From the NCBI GenBank assembly GCA_012514125.1, contig JAAZAW010000274.1, forward strand, positions 1 to 12,434: a stretch of DNA of 12,434 nucleotides, given 5' to 3'. The notes beneath the pieces are model-generated. The model was given only the letters and a program-made list of their open reading frames with translations. It did not search any database and was not told the origin of the DNA. The stretch comes from Phycisphaerae bacterium (lineage in GTDB: Bacteria; Planctomycetota; Phycisphaerae; JAAYCJ01). Of this stretch, positions 5,876-12,434 are shown piece after piece (position 1 is the first letter of the stretch; each line of letters starts with the position of its first letter). The position numbers were made by a program, and so were the translations under genes.

Positions 5876-8320
5876 TCAAATCTCTGATCTGTCTATGATA
5901 AACCCTCCGTCTTCCACAATTTCCACAACATGACAGCCGGTCCGCCGCGAAATCAGTTCCCATCGCTGACGGGAAGTCCGATCAAACCACCCGCCAAGCA
6001 CAATTTCCTTAATATCAGCATGAAAGATCAACGCTTCCATCGCCTCGCCCGCCGTCGCCCATCCGGGCACAATCAGTGTCTTTACTCGCAACTGCGGATA
6101 ATTCCGGATGATCAATCGACAACTCATCGGAGTGAGCACCGGCGCCACCAGCACCTTCGAACCCTGATGTTCCACCAGTACCGCCGCGCTCGGCGTCATT
6201 GCATCAGGTTGACCCGGTGACCCGTCAAATTTCGGCATGTAAATCATTGTCAGACTCACGCCTTCCATTTCAACGGCTGTTCCTTCTCTCACAGCCAGCC
6301 GATGAAACACCGGGTCGTCCATCAATCGAGCCGCAGGTTCATAGCCCGGCGAGAACCGCTTGACCAGTTCAGGAATCATTACCGTCGTATTGGGGAAAGC
6401 ATCAATGAGCTGCCATAAATCATTGTAATATCTCTGGTCCGGCGAAGTCAGCATGACAAATGCCGGTTTGGCCAGATAGGTATAGACAATTTGCGAGATC
6501 AATTTCGTCGCCTGCCCTGTCTGCGAAGCGCCAAAATCAATCATCGCTAATCCTTTGCCGGTATTGATCACCACGCTTTGCCCCTGCCCGGGACCTGAAA
6601 CGTATAGCCAGGGTGAAGTGCTTCGAGAATTTATCATCCAGGACGATAAATATAGGGTAATGATCAATAATGCCCCGATGAATTGATATTTGAGTTTAGG
6701 CGTAAAAATCACGATCAAAAACGCCAGGACCAGAAACCACGGCGGCGAAGCCACTGTCAAGGCTGAGCCGGGAATTTTACCCAGCAGGATCGCCAGAGTG
6801 GACAGCATGGTGGCGGTGTAATCCGTCACAACACTGATGATCGGCGTGAGGATCGGGACAGCCATGGCGATGACCAGTTGAGCAAATCCCGCCAGGGTCA
6901 GGAGTGTCGCGGCAGGATATAATAACACCGATGAAACAGGCCCTATGAGGCTCAGCAGATTGAAATGATACATCACCAGCGGCGTAGCGGCCAGACTTGC
7001 CGCCAGCGATGCGGCAAAAAGTTGTTTTGTTTGTGCTTCCAGTGTTGTTGCGATTTCCCACCCCGTGCCGATTCTTCGTTCGGAAGAATTCCGATTAAAA
7101 AGAGTAAACGCGCCAAGGGCCGAGTAGATGGGGTTGGAGAAGCGGATGAGGCCTAGTGTCGCGATAAAGGATAATTGAAAGCCCGGTTGAAAAAGCTGAT
7201 TGGGATTAATCAGGAGAATGATTCCTGCCGACAACGCCAGGGCGTTGAGGGTGTCGCTGCGTCGATTTTTCAGCCAGCCTACGCAAACCGTCAGGATCAT
7301 GATCAGCGCTCGGGTGACCGAAGGACGAAAGTCGGTCACGATGCCGTAAAAGGCGACGCATCCGATGATTAAGTAAATTGTGGTGTTACGTTTCAATCCG
7401 AGTAATTCCCCGATGAACCAGATTCCCATCGCCAGCACCGCCAGGTTGAACCCGCTGACCGCCAGGAAGTGGGTGGCTCCGATTCGGGTCATGGCGCGAT
7501 TGAATTCGTTTTCGACAAAATTCTGTTTGCCGAGAATGACGGCGCTGAGCAGGTCGTCGGTGTAAGGCCCCGTGGGCGATTCGTTTCCAAGCAACAGCCC
7601 GCGGGACCATTCCTGAATGCGATGAAAAATCGCCGGCCGGGAATAAGCATCGATGGATTCTGTGACGATCGAGTCGGCGCTGCCGAGGGACATGCGGGCG
7701 AAAATCTGGTTGTGTGTGTAATAAGTGAACGTTTTCAAACAGGGGAGTTTGGATTGACGGGTTTTGATCGACGAAAGTTTGCCGGTCAGGTGGACGTTCA
7801 TTCCGGGCTTATAGCTGTCGTGCATTCCCGGGAGGGAGATTTCCACCAGCCCCGTGATGGGGACGGTTTTTCCCACAGCTTTGAGGCGATGAGCCTGGAG
7901 TAAAAATCGCGTGCGAAAATTGGGTGAAGATTGATACGGAAAGGTTCGTTTGGGTTGATTGATGCTTGAGGGAGAGACGATCGTGCCGAAAAGCTCGACA
8001 TGCGAGAGAACTTCAAGACCGGGGATTTGAAGATAATTGCGAATATGGTTTGGGGGTAATTGATGGTTCGTTTTATAGAAGTGGATGGCTCCTGTCGTCA
8101 CCGCGAGGAGTAACAGCAATAAAGTGGAGGCGAGAGGACGATTTTGCCAATAGAAAAAACCTATGGTTGAAATAACGGCGATTGTCAAAGTAAGCCCGAA
8201 CATCGGCGGTAAGAATTCAGCGATTGCGATGCCGGCGATAAGCCCCAACACCGGCAGAAGGCAAGGTGAAAGTTCCGGAGATTTTTTTGGATTATTGGAG
8301 ATGTTTTTTATTACATTCAA
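5876..8320 (-). CDS. comEC: ComEC/Rec2-family DNA uptake channel with degenerate metallo-beta-lactamase-like domain
   Basis: ComEC forms the inner-membrane channel through which single-stranded DNA enters during natural transformation. The 814 residues include N-terminal membrane segments (about 20-80), a DUF4131-type soluble region (about 85-230), and the competence domain (about 250-560) with the hallmark HFLAVSGFNLAVL (284-296), RPSVTRALIMI (332-342) and PGFQLSFIATLGL (379-391), followed by several membrane helices. Residues about 570-814 resemble the usual metallo-beta-lactamase-like domain, but its metal motifs are lost: GQGQS for GQGDS (578-582), TSPDQRY for THxDxDH (625-631), and VPGWAT where HHGS is expected (751-756). 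Nuclease activity is therefore unlikely, though the channel could still work. The predicted start is TTG with a weak AGG-type ribosome binding site; no in-frame ATG occurs before residue 40. It is divergent from the dehydrogenase gene and upstream of fliM. No comEA or pilus genes are nearby. Confidence 0.93.
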   Translation of the reverse strand: MNVIKNISNNPKKSPELSPCLLPVLGLIAGIAIAEFLPPMFGLTLTIAVISTIGFFYWQNRPLASTLLLLLLAVTTGAIHFYKTNHQLPPNHIRNYLQIPGLEVLSHVELFGTIVSPSSINQPKRTFPYQSSPNFRTRFLLQAHRLKAVGKTVPITGLVEISLPGMHDSYKPGMNVHLTGKLSSIKTRQSKLPCLKTFTYYTHNQIFARMSLGSADSIVTESIDAYSRPAIFHRIQEWSRGLLLGNESPTGPYTDDLLSAVILGKQNFVENEFNRAMTRIGATHFLAVSGFNLAVLAMGIWFIGELLGLKRNTTIYLIIGCVAFYGIVTDFRPSVTRALIMILTVCVGWLKNRRSDTLNALALSAGIILLINPNQLFQPGFQLSFIATLGLIRFSNPIYSALGAFTLFNRNSSERRIGTGWEIATTLEAQTKQLFAASLAASLAATPLVMYHFNLLSLIGPVSSVLLYPAATLLTLAGFAQLVIAMAVPILTPIISVVTDYTATMLSTLAILLGKIPGSALTVASPPWFLVLAFLIVIFTPKLKYQFIGALLIITLYLSSWMINSRSTSPWLYVSGPGQGQSVVINTGKGLAMIDFGASQTGQATKLISQIVYTYLAKPAFVMLTSPDQRYYNDLWQLIDAFPNTTVMIPELVKRFSPGYEPAARLMDDPVFHRLAVREGTAVEMEGVSLTMIYMPKFDGSPGQPDAMTPSAAVLVEHQGSKVLVAPVLTPMSCRLIIRNYPQLRVKTLIVPGWATAGEAMEALIFHADIKEIVLGGWFDRTSRQRWELISRRTGCHVVEIVEDGGFIIDRSEI

Positions 8321-8385
8321 AAGACAGCCTGCCTGAGAACCGATATTAAAACAATTATTTATGTTGTTTTGATATTACATAAATC

Positions 8386-8414
8386 TTGATTACTTATTTT
8401 ATGAAATTTATAAT
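8386..8414 (+). promoter_or_regulatory. Sigma70 promoter of the nucleotide-sugar dehydrogenase gene
   Basis: TTGATT (8386-8391) and a perfect TATAAT (8409-8414) are 17 nt apart. Transcription would start near 8421, giving a leader of about 39 nt that includes the AGGAGA ribosome binding site at 8449-8454. It overlaps a possible promoter for comEC on the other strand. Confidence 0.65.
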
Positions 8415-8424
8415 CAGAACTCAA
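8396..8424 (-). promoter_or_regulatory. Possible comEC promoter overlapping the dehydrogenase promoter
   Basis: On the minus strand TTGAGT (8424-8419), 17 nt, then TAAAAT (8401-8396) fits a sigma70 promoter at nine of twelve positions. Transcription would begin near 8389, about 69 nt before the TTG start of comEC. The region is AT-rich, so a chance match is quite possible. Confidence 0.35.
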
Positions 8425-8459
8425 TTTGAAATTTGGGAACAGATTTTTAGGAGACATTT

Positions 8460-9776
8460 ATGAAAGAAACGCTGGCGGACAAAATCGCTTCGAAAAAAGC
8501 GATCGTTGGAATTATAGGACTTGGTTATGTCGGGTTGCCGCTGATGCGCGAATATTGTCGCGGGGGATTGAAAGTTGTCGGATTTGATGTCGATTCGGAA
8601 AAAGTGAAAAAGCTCAATGCCGGCAAGAGCTACATTCAGCATATTCCTTCTTCTTTGATTAAAGAATATGTTTCCAACAAACAATTCCGGGCAACCACGG
8701 ACATGAAGGAGCTTCGGAAAGTGGATGCGATTATTATTTGCGTGCCCACGCCGCTGACCAAGACTCGCGACCCTGATATGAAATACATTGTCGGTACGGC
8801 CGAGGCGATTTCGCCGAATCTTCAGAAGGGTCAACTTGTCGTTCTTGAAAGCACCACTTATCCGGGCACGACGCGTGAAGTGGTCAAGCCTATTCTTGAA
8901 CGTTCCGGTCTCAAGGCGGGTAAGGATTTTTATCTGGCTTTTTCGCCGGAGCGCGAGGACCCCGGTCGGAAAGATTTTTCTACGGGAACGATTCCGAAAG
9001 TGGTCGGCGCCGACGATCCGGTCAGCCGGGATTATGCCTGTAAACTCTATAGTTCCGCCGTCAAGACGGTTGTGGCGGTTTCGAGCACGGATGTGGCGGA
9101 GTCTGCCAAGCTGCTGGAGAATATTTACCGTTGCGTCAATATCGCGATGGTGAATGAACTTAAAATGCTTTTCGACCGAATGGGGATCGACGTATGGGAA
9201 GTGATTAACGCCGCGAAAACCAAGCCTTTTGGGTTTCAGGCGTTTTATCCGGGTCCGGGTCTTGGCGGCCATTGCATTCCCATCGATCCGTTTTATCTGA
9301 CGTGGATGGCGCGTGAATTTGAGACGGCTACACGGTTTATCGAATTGGCGGGCGAGATTAACACGGGCATGCCGAACTATGTCGTGACGCGGACGATGGA
9401 AGCCCTCAACGAGAAAGGCAAGTCGCTCAAGGGTTCGAAAGTTTTGGTGCTGGGACTTGCTTATAAGAAGGATGTGGACGACCTGCGGGAATCGCCGTCG
9501 GTGATTCTTGTCGAGATGCTCAAGAAGCACGGCGCGAAAGTCGATTACAACGATCCACACATCGCCAAGACTCCCAAGCAGCGCGAGCACGATTTGAGGA
9601 TGACGTCCAAGCCGCTGTCACCGAAGATGCTGGCCGGCTATGACGCGGTGCTGATCGCGACGGATCACAGCGCCTACGATTACAACATGATTGTGAAGAA
9701 CGCCAAGTTGGTGATCGATACACGTAACGCCACTGCCAACGTTAAACAGGGTAGAAACAAGATCGTCAAGGCGTAG
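8460..9776 (+). CDS. wbpA: UDP-N-acetylglucosamine 6-dehydrogenase (WbpA type), nucleotide-sugar dehydrogenase
   Basis: The enzyme is predicted to oxidise a UDP-sugar twice with NAD+, turning UDP-GlcNAc into UDP-GlcNAc uronate for surface polysaccharide synthesis. The 438 residues show an N-terminal Rossmann fold with GLGYVG (20-25), the segments PTPLT (96-100), ESTTYPGTT (130-138) and SPEREDPG (162-169) typical of the WbpA branch, the substrate-binding region LLENIYRCVNIAMVNEL (218-234), the catalytic thiol in GGHCIPIDP with Cys272, and a C-terminal UDP-binding domain (about 325-435) with LGLAYKKDVDDLRESP. All core catalytic residues appear intact. AGGAGA five bases before the ATG is a strong ribosome binding site. 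The gene is apparently monocistronic, with its own promoter and a terminator behind it; no glycosyltransferase or other polysaccharide gene is in view. Exact substrate (UDP-GlcNAc, UDP-GalNAc or ManNAc derivatives) cannot be settled from sequence alone. Confidence 0.9.
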   Translation: MKETLADKIASKKAIVGIIGLGYVGLPLMREYCRGGLKVVGFDVDSEKVKKLNAGKSYIQHIPSSLIKEYVSNKQFRATTDMKELRKVDAIIICVPTPLTKTRDPDMKYIVGTAEAISPNLQKGQLVVLESTTYPGTTREVVKPILERSGLKAGKDFYLAFSPEREDPGRKDFSTGTIPKVVGADDPVSRDYACKLYSSAVKTVVAVSSTDVAESAKLLENIYRCVNIAMVNELKMLFDRMGIDVWEVINAAKTKPFGFQAFYPGPGLGGHCIPIDPFYLTWMAREFETATRFIELAGEINTGMPNYVVTRTMEALNEKGKSLKGSKVLVLGLAYKKDVDDLRESPSVILVEMLKKHGAKVDYNDPHIAKTPKQREHDLRMTSKPLSPKMLAGYDAVLIATDHSAYDYNMIVKNAKLVIDTRNATANVKQGRNKIVKA

Positions 9777-9783
9777 GCGGACA

Positions 9784-9815
9784 CAGGCTATAGGCTATGG
9801 GCGACAGGCTGCGGG
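9784..9815 (+). repeat. Short tandem-like repeat after the dehydrogenase stop codon
   Basis: Starting about eight bases after the stop codon, the units AGGCTAT, AGGCTATG, GGCGAC and AGGCTGCGGG follow one another. The 32-nt element can be aligned end to end with the complement of 4722-4754 behind fliM, in the same orientation relative to its upstream gene. No protein is encoded here. Confidence 0.5.
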
Positions 9816-9854
9816 AAGAAAAGAAAACGCGGCTTGACGCACTTTGTAAAAGAA

Positions 9855-9894
9855 AAAAACAGGGACGACTTTATGTTGAGTCGTCCCTGTTTTT
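9855..9894. terminator. Bidirectional intrinsic terminator between the dehydrogenase and DUF4139 genes
   Basis: A perfect 16-pair stem (9855-9870 with 9879-9894) closes an eight-base loop TTATGTTG. The core ACAGGGACGACT is flanked by A-rich sequence on the left and TTTTT on the right. It can act on either strand and so serves both convergent transcripts. Confidence 0.9.
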
Positions 9895-9910
9895 GTATGT
9901 GAATACTTCT

Positions 9911-11356
9911 CTACCACTGATAGCGAACGGTGTATTCGATGGTTCTGGTTTCATCGGGATTGAGGCTGACGTCGAAGCGAATTGTTCTGCTGTCGAGTTT
10001 TTGGTATTTTTCCGACGATTCCCGAATCTGCCAGTTCGAGCCGCGATAGAGTTTTTCGATGACCAGAATTGTTACCGGTTCGGACTTGTGATTTTTCAAT
10101 TCGATTTCAAACGTTTCTTCGATTTGACTTTGACTGATCCGATTGAAATTTGTCTGTGTGCGCTTGCCTACAAGGTCGAAGGCGTCACCGATGTAAAGCA
10201 ACACTCGCTCATCGACACTGGTGGCGGGGACTTTGTCTTCGCCGACAAATTCCAGGCTTTGGTCTTTATCGCGTTTGAAAATTCTGGCCAATCCCGGCGG
10301 CAGGGCAACACCGAGGTTTCGATCGCCGCGATTTTCGATGGCGAGGATCACGTTGACTTTGGTGTTTTCCTCCAGACCGAAACGTGGATCGATATATTTC
10401 TGGAAAGGAATAAACCGTGTTTTTGAACCGTCATAAAGATAAAATTTTTCCACCGGCACATCACGGGCCTGGATCAATTTGATCTGCTTGACCTGACCGG
10501 CGTTGACGTTTGTTTTTTCAGGCAGGCGATAGAGATGATATTCGCCGAAAGTCTCAGCGGTTTCCTCGCCTCGCTGTGTGCCTGGAGCGAGGGGACTTAG
10601 CGAGCGGAAATAATCGATGCCGAAGGAAGGCGGCAGTTGAGGGCGATATTGCCAATCGGGATATTCCTGTTTCTGGGGTTTATTGGGCGAGCCTGCGATC
10701 AATGTGACGGCTGCGTTTTCGAAGCTTGTCCCGCTGTTGTTGGTAAGGGTTACCCAGCCGTCGAGATTGAGTGTTTTTTCATCTTCCGCGAGTACGGCGT
10801 TATAATTCATCGCCCACTTGATTTGTTTCGCAAGATAATCGAGTTGAATCGTTTGCTTTCCACCTTCGGGCGAGTATATTTGCCAGACGAGTGTCGGTCG
10901 TGTCAGCAGGCCTTCGGGCAGTTCGGTGAGTTTTACACCGGCGACCTGATCAGCGATGAGGATTTGGATACCGTTCGTTGTTTTGAGAATGATCGTGTCG
11001 TCATTGGCCTGCAAGAGCGTTCCTTCGATGACCTCGTTGTTTTGGGTAAGGACACTGACGGAATGGTCGATATATTTACCGAGCAGCTTTGGGCCTTCAA
11101 CCAGATCGAACTGAAAATTCTGTTCGACAATACGAGCTTCGGGATCGTCCTTTGAAGTAAATCGAACCGACGTCGGATCGATGGTCGCCGCTACATCCGT
11201 AAAACGAAATTCCGTCACACCGCCGTCAAGGTCCAGTGTTCGCTGATCTTTCACCAGGGCGAAATCATCATGATAAACCGAAAGCGATACCTCTCGCTGT
11301 CCAGACGCCGCCGTTGTCGTCACAATCATCATCAAACATGCGATTATTTTTTTCAT
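9911..11356 (-). CDS. Secreted DUF4139 domain protein, downstream paralogue
   Basis: The 481-residue protein begins with a clear signal peptide (MKKIIACLMMIVTTTAASG, cleavage near residue 20), so it should be exported. Residues about 22-85 are a beta-rich N-terminal region. Residues about 92-143 show strand patterns and a G-x-L-x-x-x-D-D segment (112-120) reminiscent of a small Sm-like barrel. Residues about 145-481 match DUF4139, from LPEGLLTRPTLVWQ and WVTLTNNSGTSFENAAVTLIAG to the end IEYTVRYQW. Unlike the mucoidy-inhibitor MuiA type, no coiled coil is visible between N-terminal and DUF4139 parts. AAAGGAG seven bases before the ATG gives a strong ribosome binding site. Only 19 nt separate it from the upstream paralogue, so the two surely share an mRNA that ends at the hairpin at 9855-9894. 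The molecular role is unknown; envelope or surface function is a guess. Confidence 0.85.
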   Translation of the reverse strand: MKKIIACLMMIVTTTAASGQREVSLSVYHDDFALVKDQRTLDLDGGVTEFRFTDVAATIDPTSVRFTSKDDPEARIVEQNFQFDLVEGPKLLGKYIDHSVSVLTQNNEVIEGTLLQANDDTIILKTTNGIQILIADQVAGVKLTELPEGLLTRPTLVWQIYSPEGGKQTIQLDYLAKQIKWAMNYNAVLAEDEKTLNLDGWVTLTNNSGTSFENAAVTLIAGSPNKPQKQEYPDWQYRPQLPPSFGIDYFRSLSPLAPGTQRGEETAETFGEYHLYRLPEKTNVNAGQVKQIKLIQARDVPVEKFYLYDGSKTRFIPFQKYIDPRFGLEENTKVNVILAIENRGDRNLGVALPPGLARIFKRDKDQSLEFVGEDKVPATSVDERVLLYIGDAFDLVGKRTQTNFNRISQSQIEETFEIELKNHKSEPVTILVIEKLYRGSNWQIRESSEKYQKLDSRTIRFDVSLNPDETRTIEYTVRYQW

Positions 11357-11375
11357 GGGTCAACTCCTTTGTGTT

Positions 11376-12434
11376 TTACCAGCTATACCGTGTGTAACGA
11401 ACACGAAATTGAACGTCCCGTTCGCTATTGGCGGGAACCGTCAGGGGAAATTCCACCGTCTGGAAATCGATTTTTTTGAATTCGATGTTATTGTCTTCGA
11501 TGGTCCAATTCGCCTGTCCCATCAGTCGATCACGCACCACTACCGGCGCATCGACCTGTTTATGATTTCGGATGCGAATGCGAATATCCATCGTGAATTC
11601 ATTATCGTTGACACGATCCTGTGAAAGGATTTTTTTGGCACCGACGATATCGAACGTTTCACCGAGGGTCACACGCACTTTTTCATCTTTGGGTGTATGT
11701 TCGATTGTCTCCTGGCCTGTCAGATGGTCTGCCTCTTGCGAATCGCGTTGATAAACACGCATCTGTCCTTTGGGCAGCGGAATACCGAGTTGATTTTCTT
11801 TTTTATTCTCAAAAGCCGCAACGAATTTGAGATTTTGAAATTGTTCTTCGCCAAATTCGGATTGATTTTCGCGAAACATCCACGGCTGAGTCTGCGGCGG
11901 CTCGAAGACATACTCCGTCGAGTACGCCACATCGCGAACATTGAACAATTCAATCTGTTTGGTTTCATTATTGCGAAGCGTGGTTGTTCTGCTCAGGTCG
12001 TAAAGATGATATTCGGCGAAGGCCCTTTCCTCAAAACCCGCGGGAGGAGCGGCTTTGCCCGCCAGCGCCACCCCTCGGCTCATTTCCATGGTGTCCATCA
12101 TCGCTTCTTCTCTAACCTTGTGGACTTCACCGGCGACAAGTTTGAGCTTCGCATCCGGATAGGTCGCGCCGCTGGTGTTGTTGATCGTGACCCAGCAGTT
12201 GATATCCATCATCTCCGATTCGGGTCTAATCAGTACATTGTAGTTCGCCATCCAGTTAAAGCCCGATGTCTGATAGGCAATTTCGATATTATTTTTCCCC
12301 GCGTTGGGATTCGTCACCTGCCACAGAAGCGTCGGTCGAAGCAGCAATCCTTTCGGCAATTGAGACAGGTGAATTTGTGAAAGCGGGTTGTCTTTGCCGC
12401 CCTGGATGACTTTGACGCCGTCGTCGGATTTGAG
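11376..12434 (-). CDS. DUF4139 domain protein, upstream paralogue (partial, 5' end outside window)
   Basis: The reading frame stays open from the stop at 11376 to the window edge, giving 352 visible residues; the start lies beyond 12434. An apparent start at 12359 is only a TTG leucine codon inside the conserved LPKGLLLRPTLLWQ segment, which aligns with LPEGLLTRPTLVWQ of the downstream gene. Other matched pairs are WVTINNTSGATYPDAKLKLVAG with WVTLTNNSGTSFENAAVTLIAG, EYHLYDL with EYHLYRL, and the C-termini VRYTRYSW and VRYQW. The two are therefore paralogues from a tandem duplication. They differ in the insert after the first DUF4139 strands: here a Met/Glu/Ala-rich stretch (EEAMMDTMEMSRG), there a Tyr/Pro-rich one. 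Its function is unknown; like its partner it is probably exported, but the signal peptide is not in view. Confidence 0.85.
   Translation of the reverse strand, partial: LKSDDGVKVIQGGKDNPLSQIHLSQLPKGLLLRPTLLWQVTNPNAGKNNIEIAYQTSGFNWMANYNVLIRPESEMMDINCWVTINNTSGATYPDAKLKLVAGEVHKVREEAMMDTMEMSRGVALAGKAAPPAGFEERAFAEYHLYDLSRTTTLRNNETKQIELFNVRDVAYSTEYVFEPPQTQPWMFRENQSEFGEEQFQNLKFVAAFENKKENQLGIPLPKGQMRVYQRDSQEADHLTGQETIEHTPKDEKVRVTLGETFDIVGAKKILSQDRVNDNEFTMDIRIRIRNHKQVDAPVVVRDRLMGQANWTIEDNNIEFKKIDFQTVEFPLTVPANSERDVQFRVRYTRYSW

Noticed and set aside
6550..6850. Replication origin at the skew switch
   Set aside because: The interval is inside an intact coding sequence, is not AT-rich, and shows no cluster of DnaA-box sequences; only the skew change is reported as an observation.
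8421..9590. Minus-strand open frame of 389 codons opposite wbpA
   Set aside because: It is a shadow of a strongly conserved enzyme gene; the translation is Arg/His/Asn-rich without domain signatures.
9797..10426. Plus-strand open frame of 209 codons opposite the DUF4139 gene
   Set aside because: It spans the terminator hairpin and lies antisense to a convincing signal-peptide protein; no ribosome binding site or domain is seen.

Overview
The window (about 12.4 kb, mixed GC) is ordinary bacterial chromosome with seven protein genes and no RNA gene, insertion sequence, phage gene or CRISPR array. The genes are arranged as three convergent pairs: pgk(+) against a DUF362/ferredoxin gene(-); an FHA-GAF histidine kinase gene(+) against comEC-fliM(-); and a nucleotide-sugar dehydrogenase gene(+) against a tandem pair of DUF4139 genes(-). 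The FHA-GAF-kinase architecture, a flagellar gene lying apart from a flagellar operon, secreted DUF4139 proteins and short degenerate repeats after stop codons together suggest a flagellated Gram-negative of the Planctomycetota type, possibly Phycisphaerae. That placement is an inference from gene content, not a database result.

Left part (1-2704): phosphoglycerate kinase with its own promoter and leader, then a terminator-like hairpin shared with the convergent DUF362 4Fe-4S protein. Middle part (2705-8320): a divergent intergenic region carries a near-consensus sigma70 promoter and a structured leader for the kinase, which starts at TTG. The kinase converges on fliM, a single flagellar switch gene lying 101 nt downstream of comEC. 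The comEC-fliM gap holds a good match to a flagellar sigma28 promoter. ComEC keeps its membrane channel domain, but its C-terminal metallo-beta-lactamase-like domain has lost nearly all metal-binding residues. Right part (8321-12434): a divergent region with overlapping promoters, a WbpA-type UDP-GlcNAc 6-dehydrogenase gene, a second bidirectional terminator, and two tandem paralogous secreted DUF4139 proteins. The upstream paralogue runs off the window end.

Most noteworthy: (1) related ~33-nt elements of 7-8-nt units placed 6-8 nt after the stop codons of fliM and wbpA, and a different short repeat directly after the DUF362 stop; (2) the degenerate ComEC nuclease-like domain; (3) a sigma28-like promoter in front of the isolated fliM; (4) a reversal of G/C strand asymmetry inside comEC near 6.6 kb, independent of gene direction; (5) the DUF4139 tandem duplication with a possible Sm-like barrel. 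I see no clear-cut new defence, mobile or biosynthetic system in the window.
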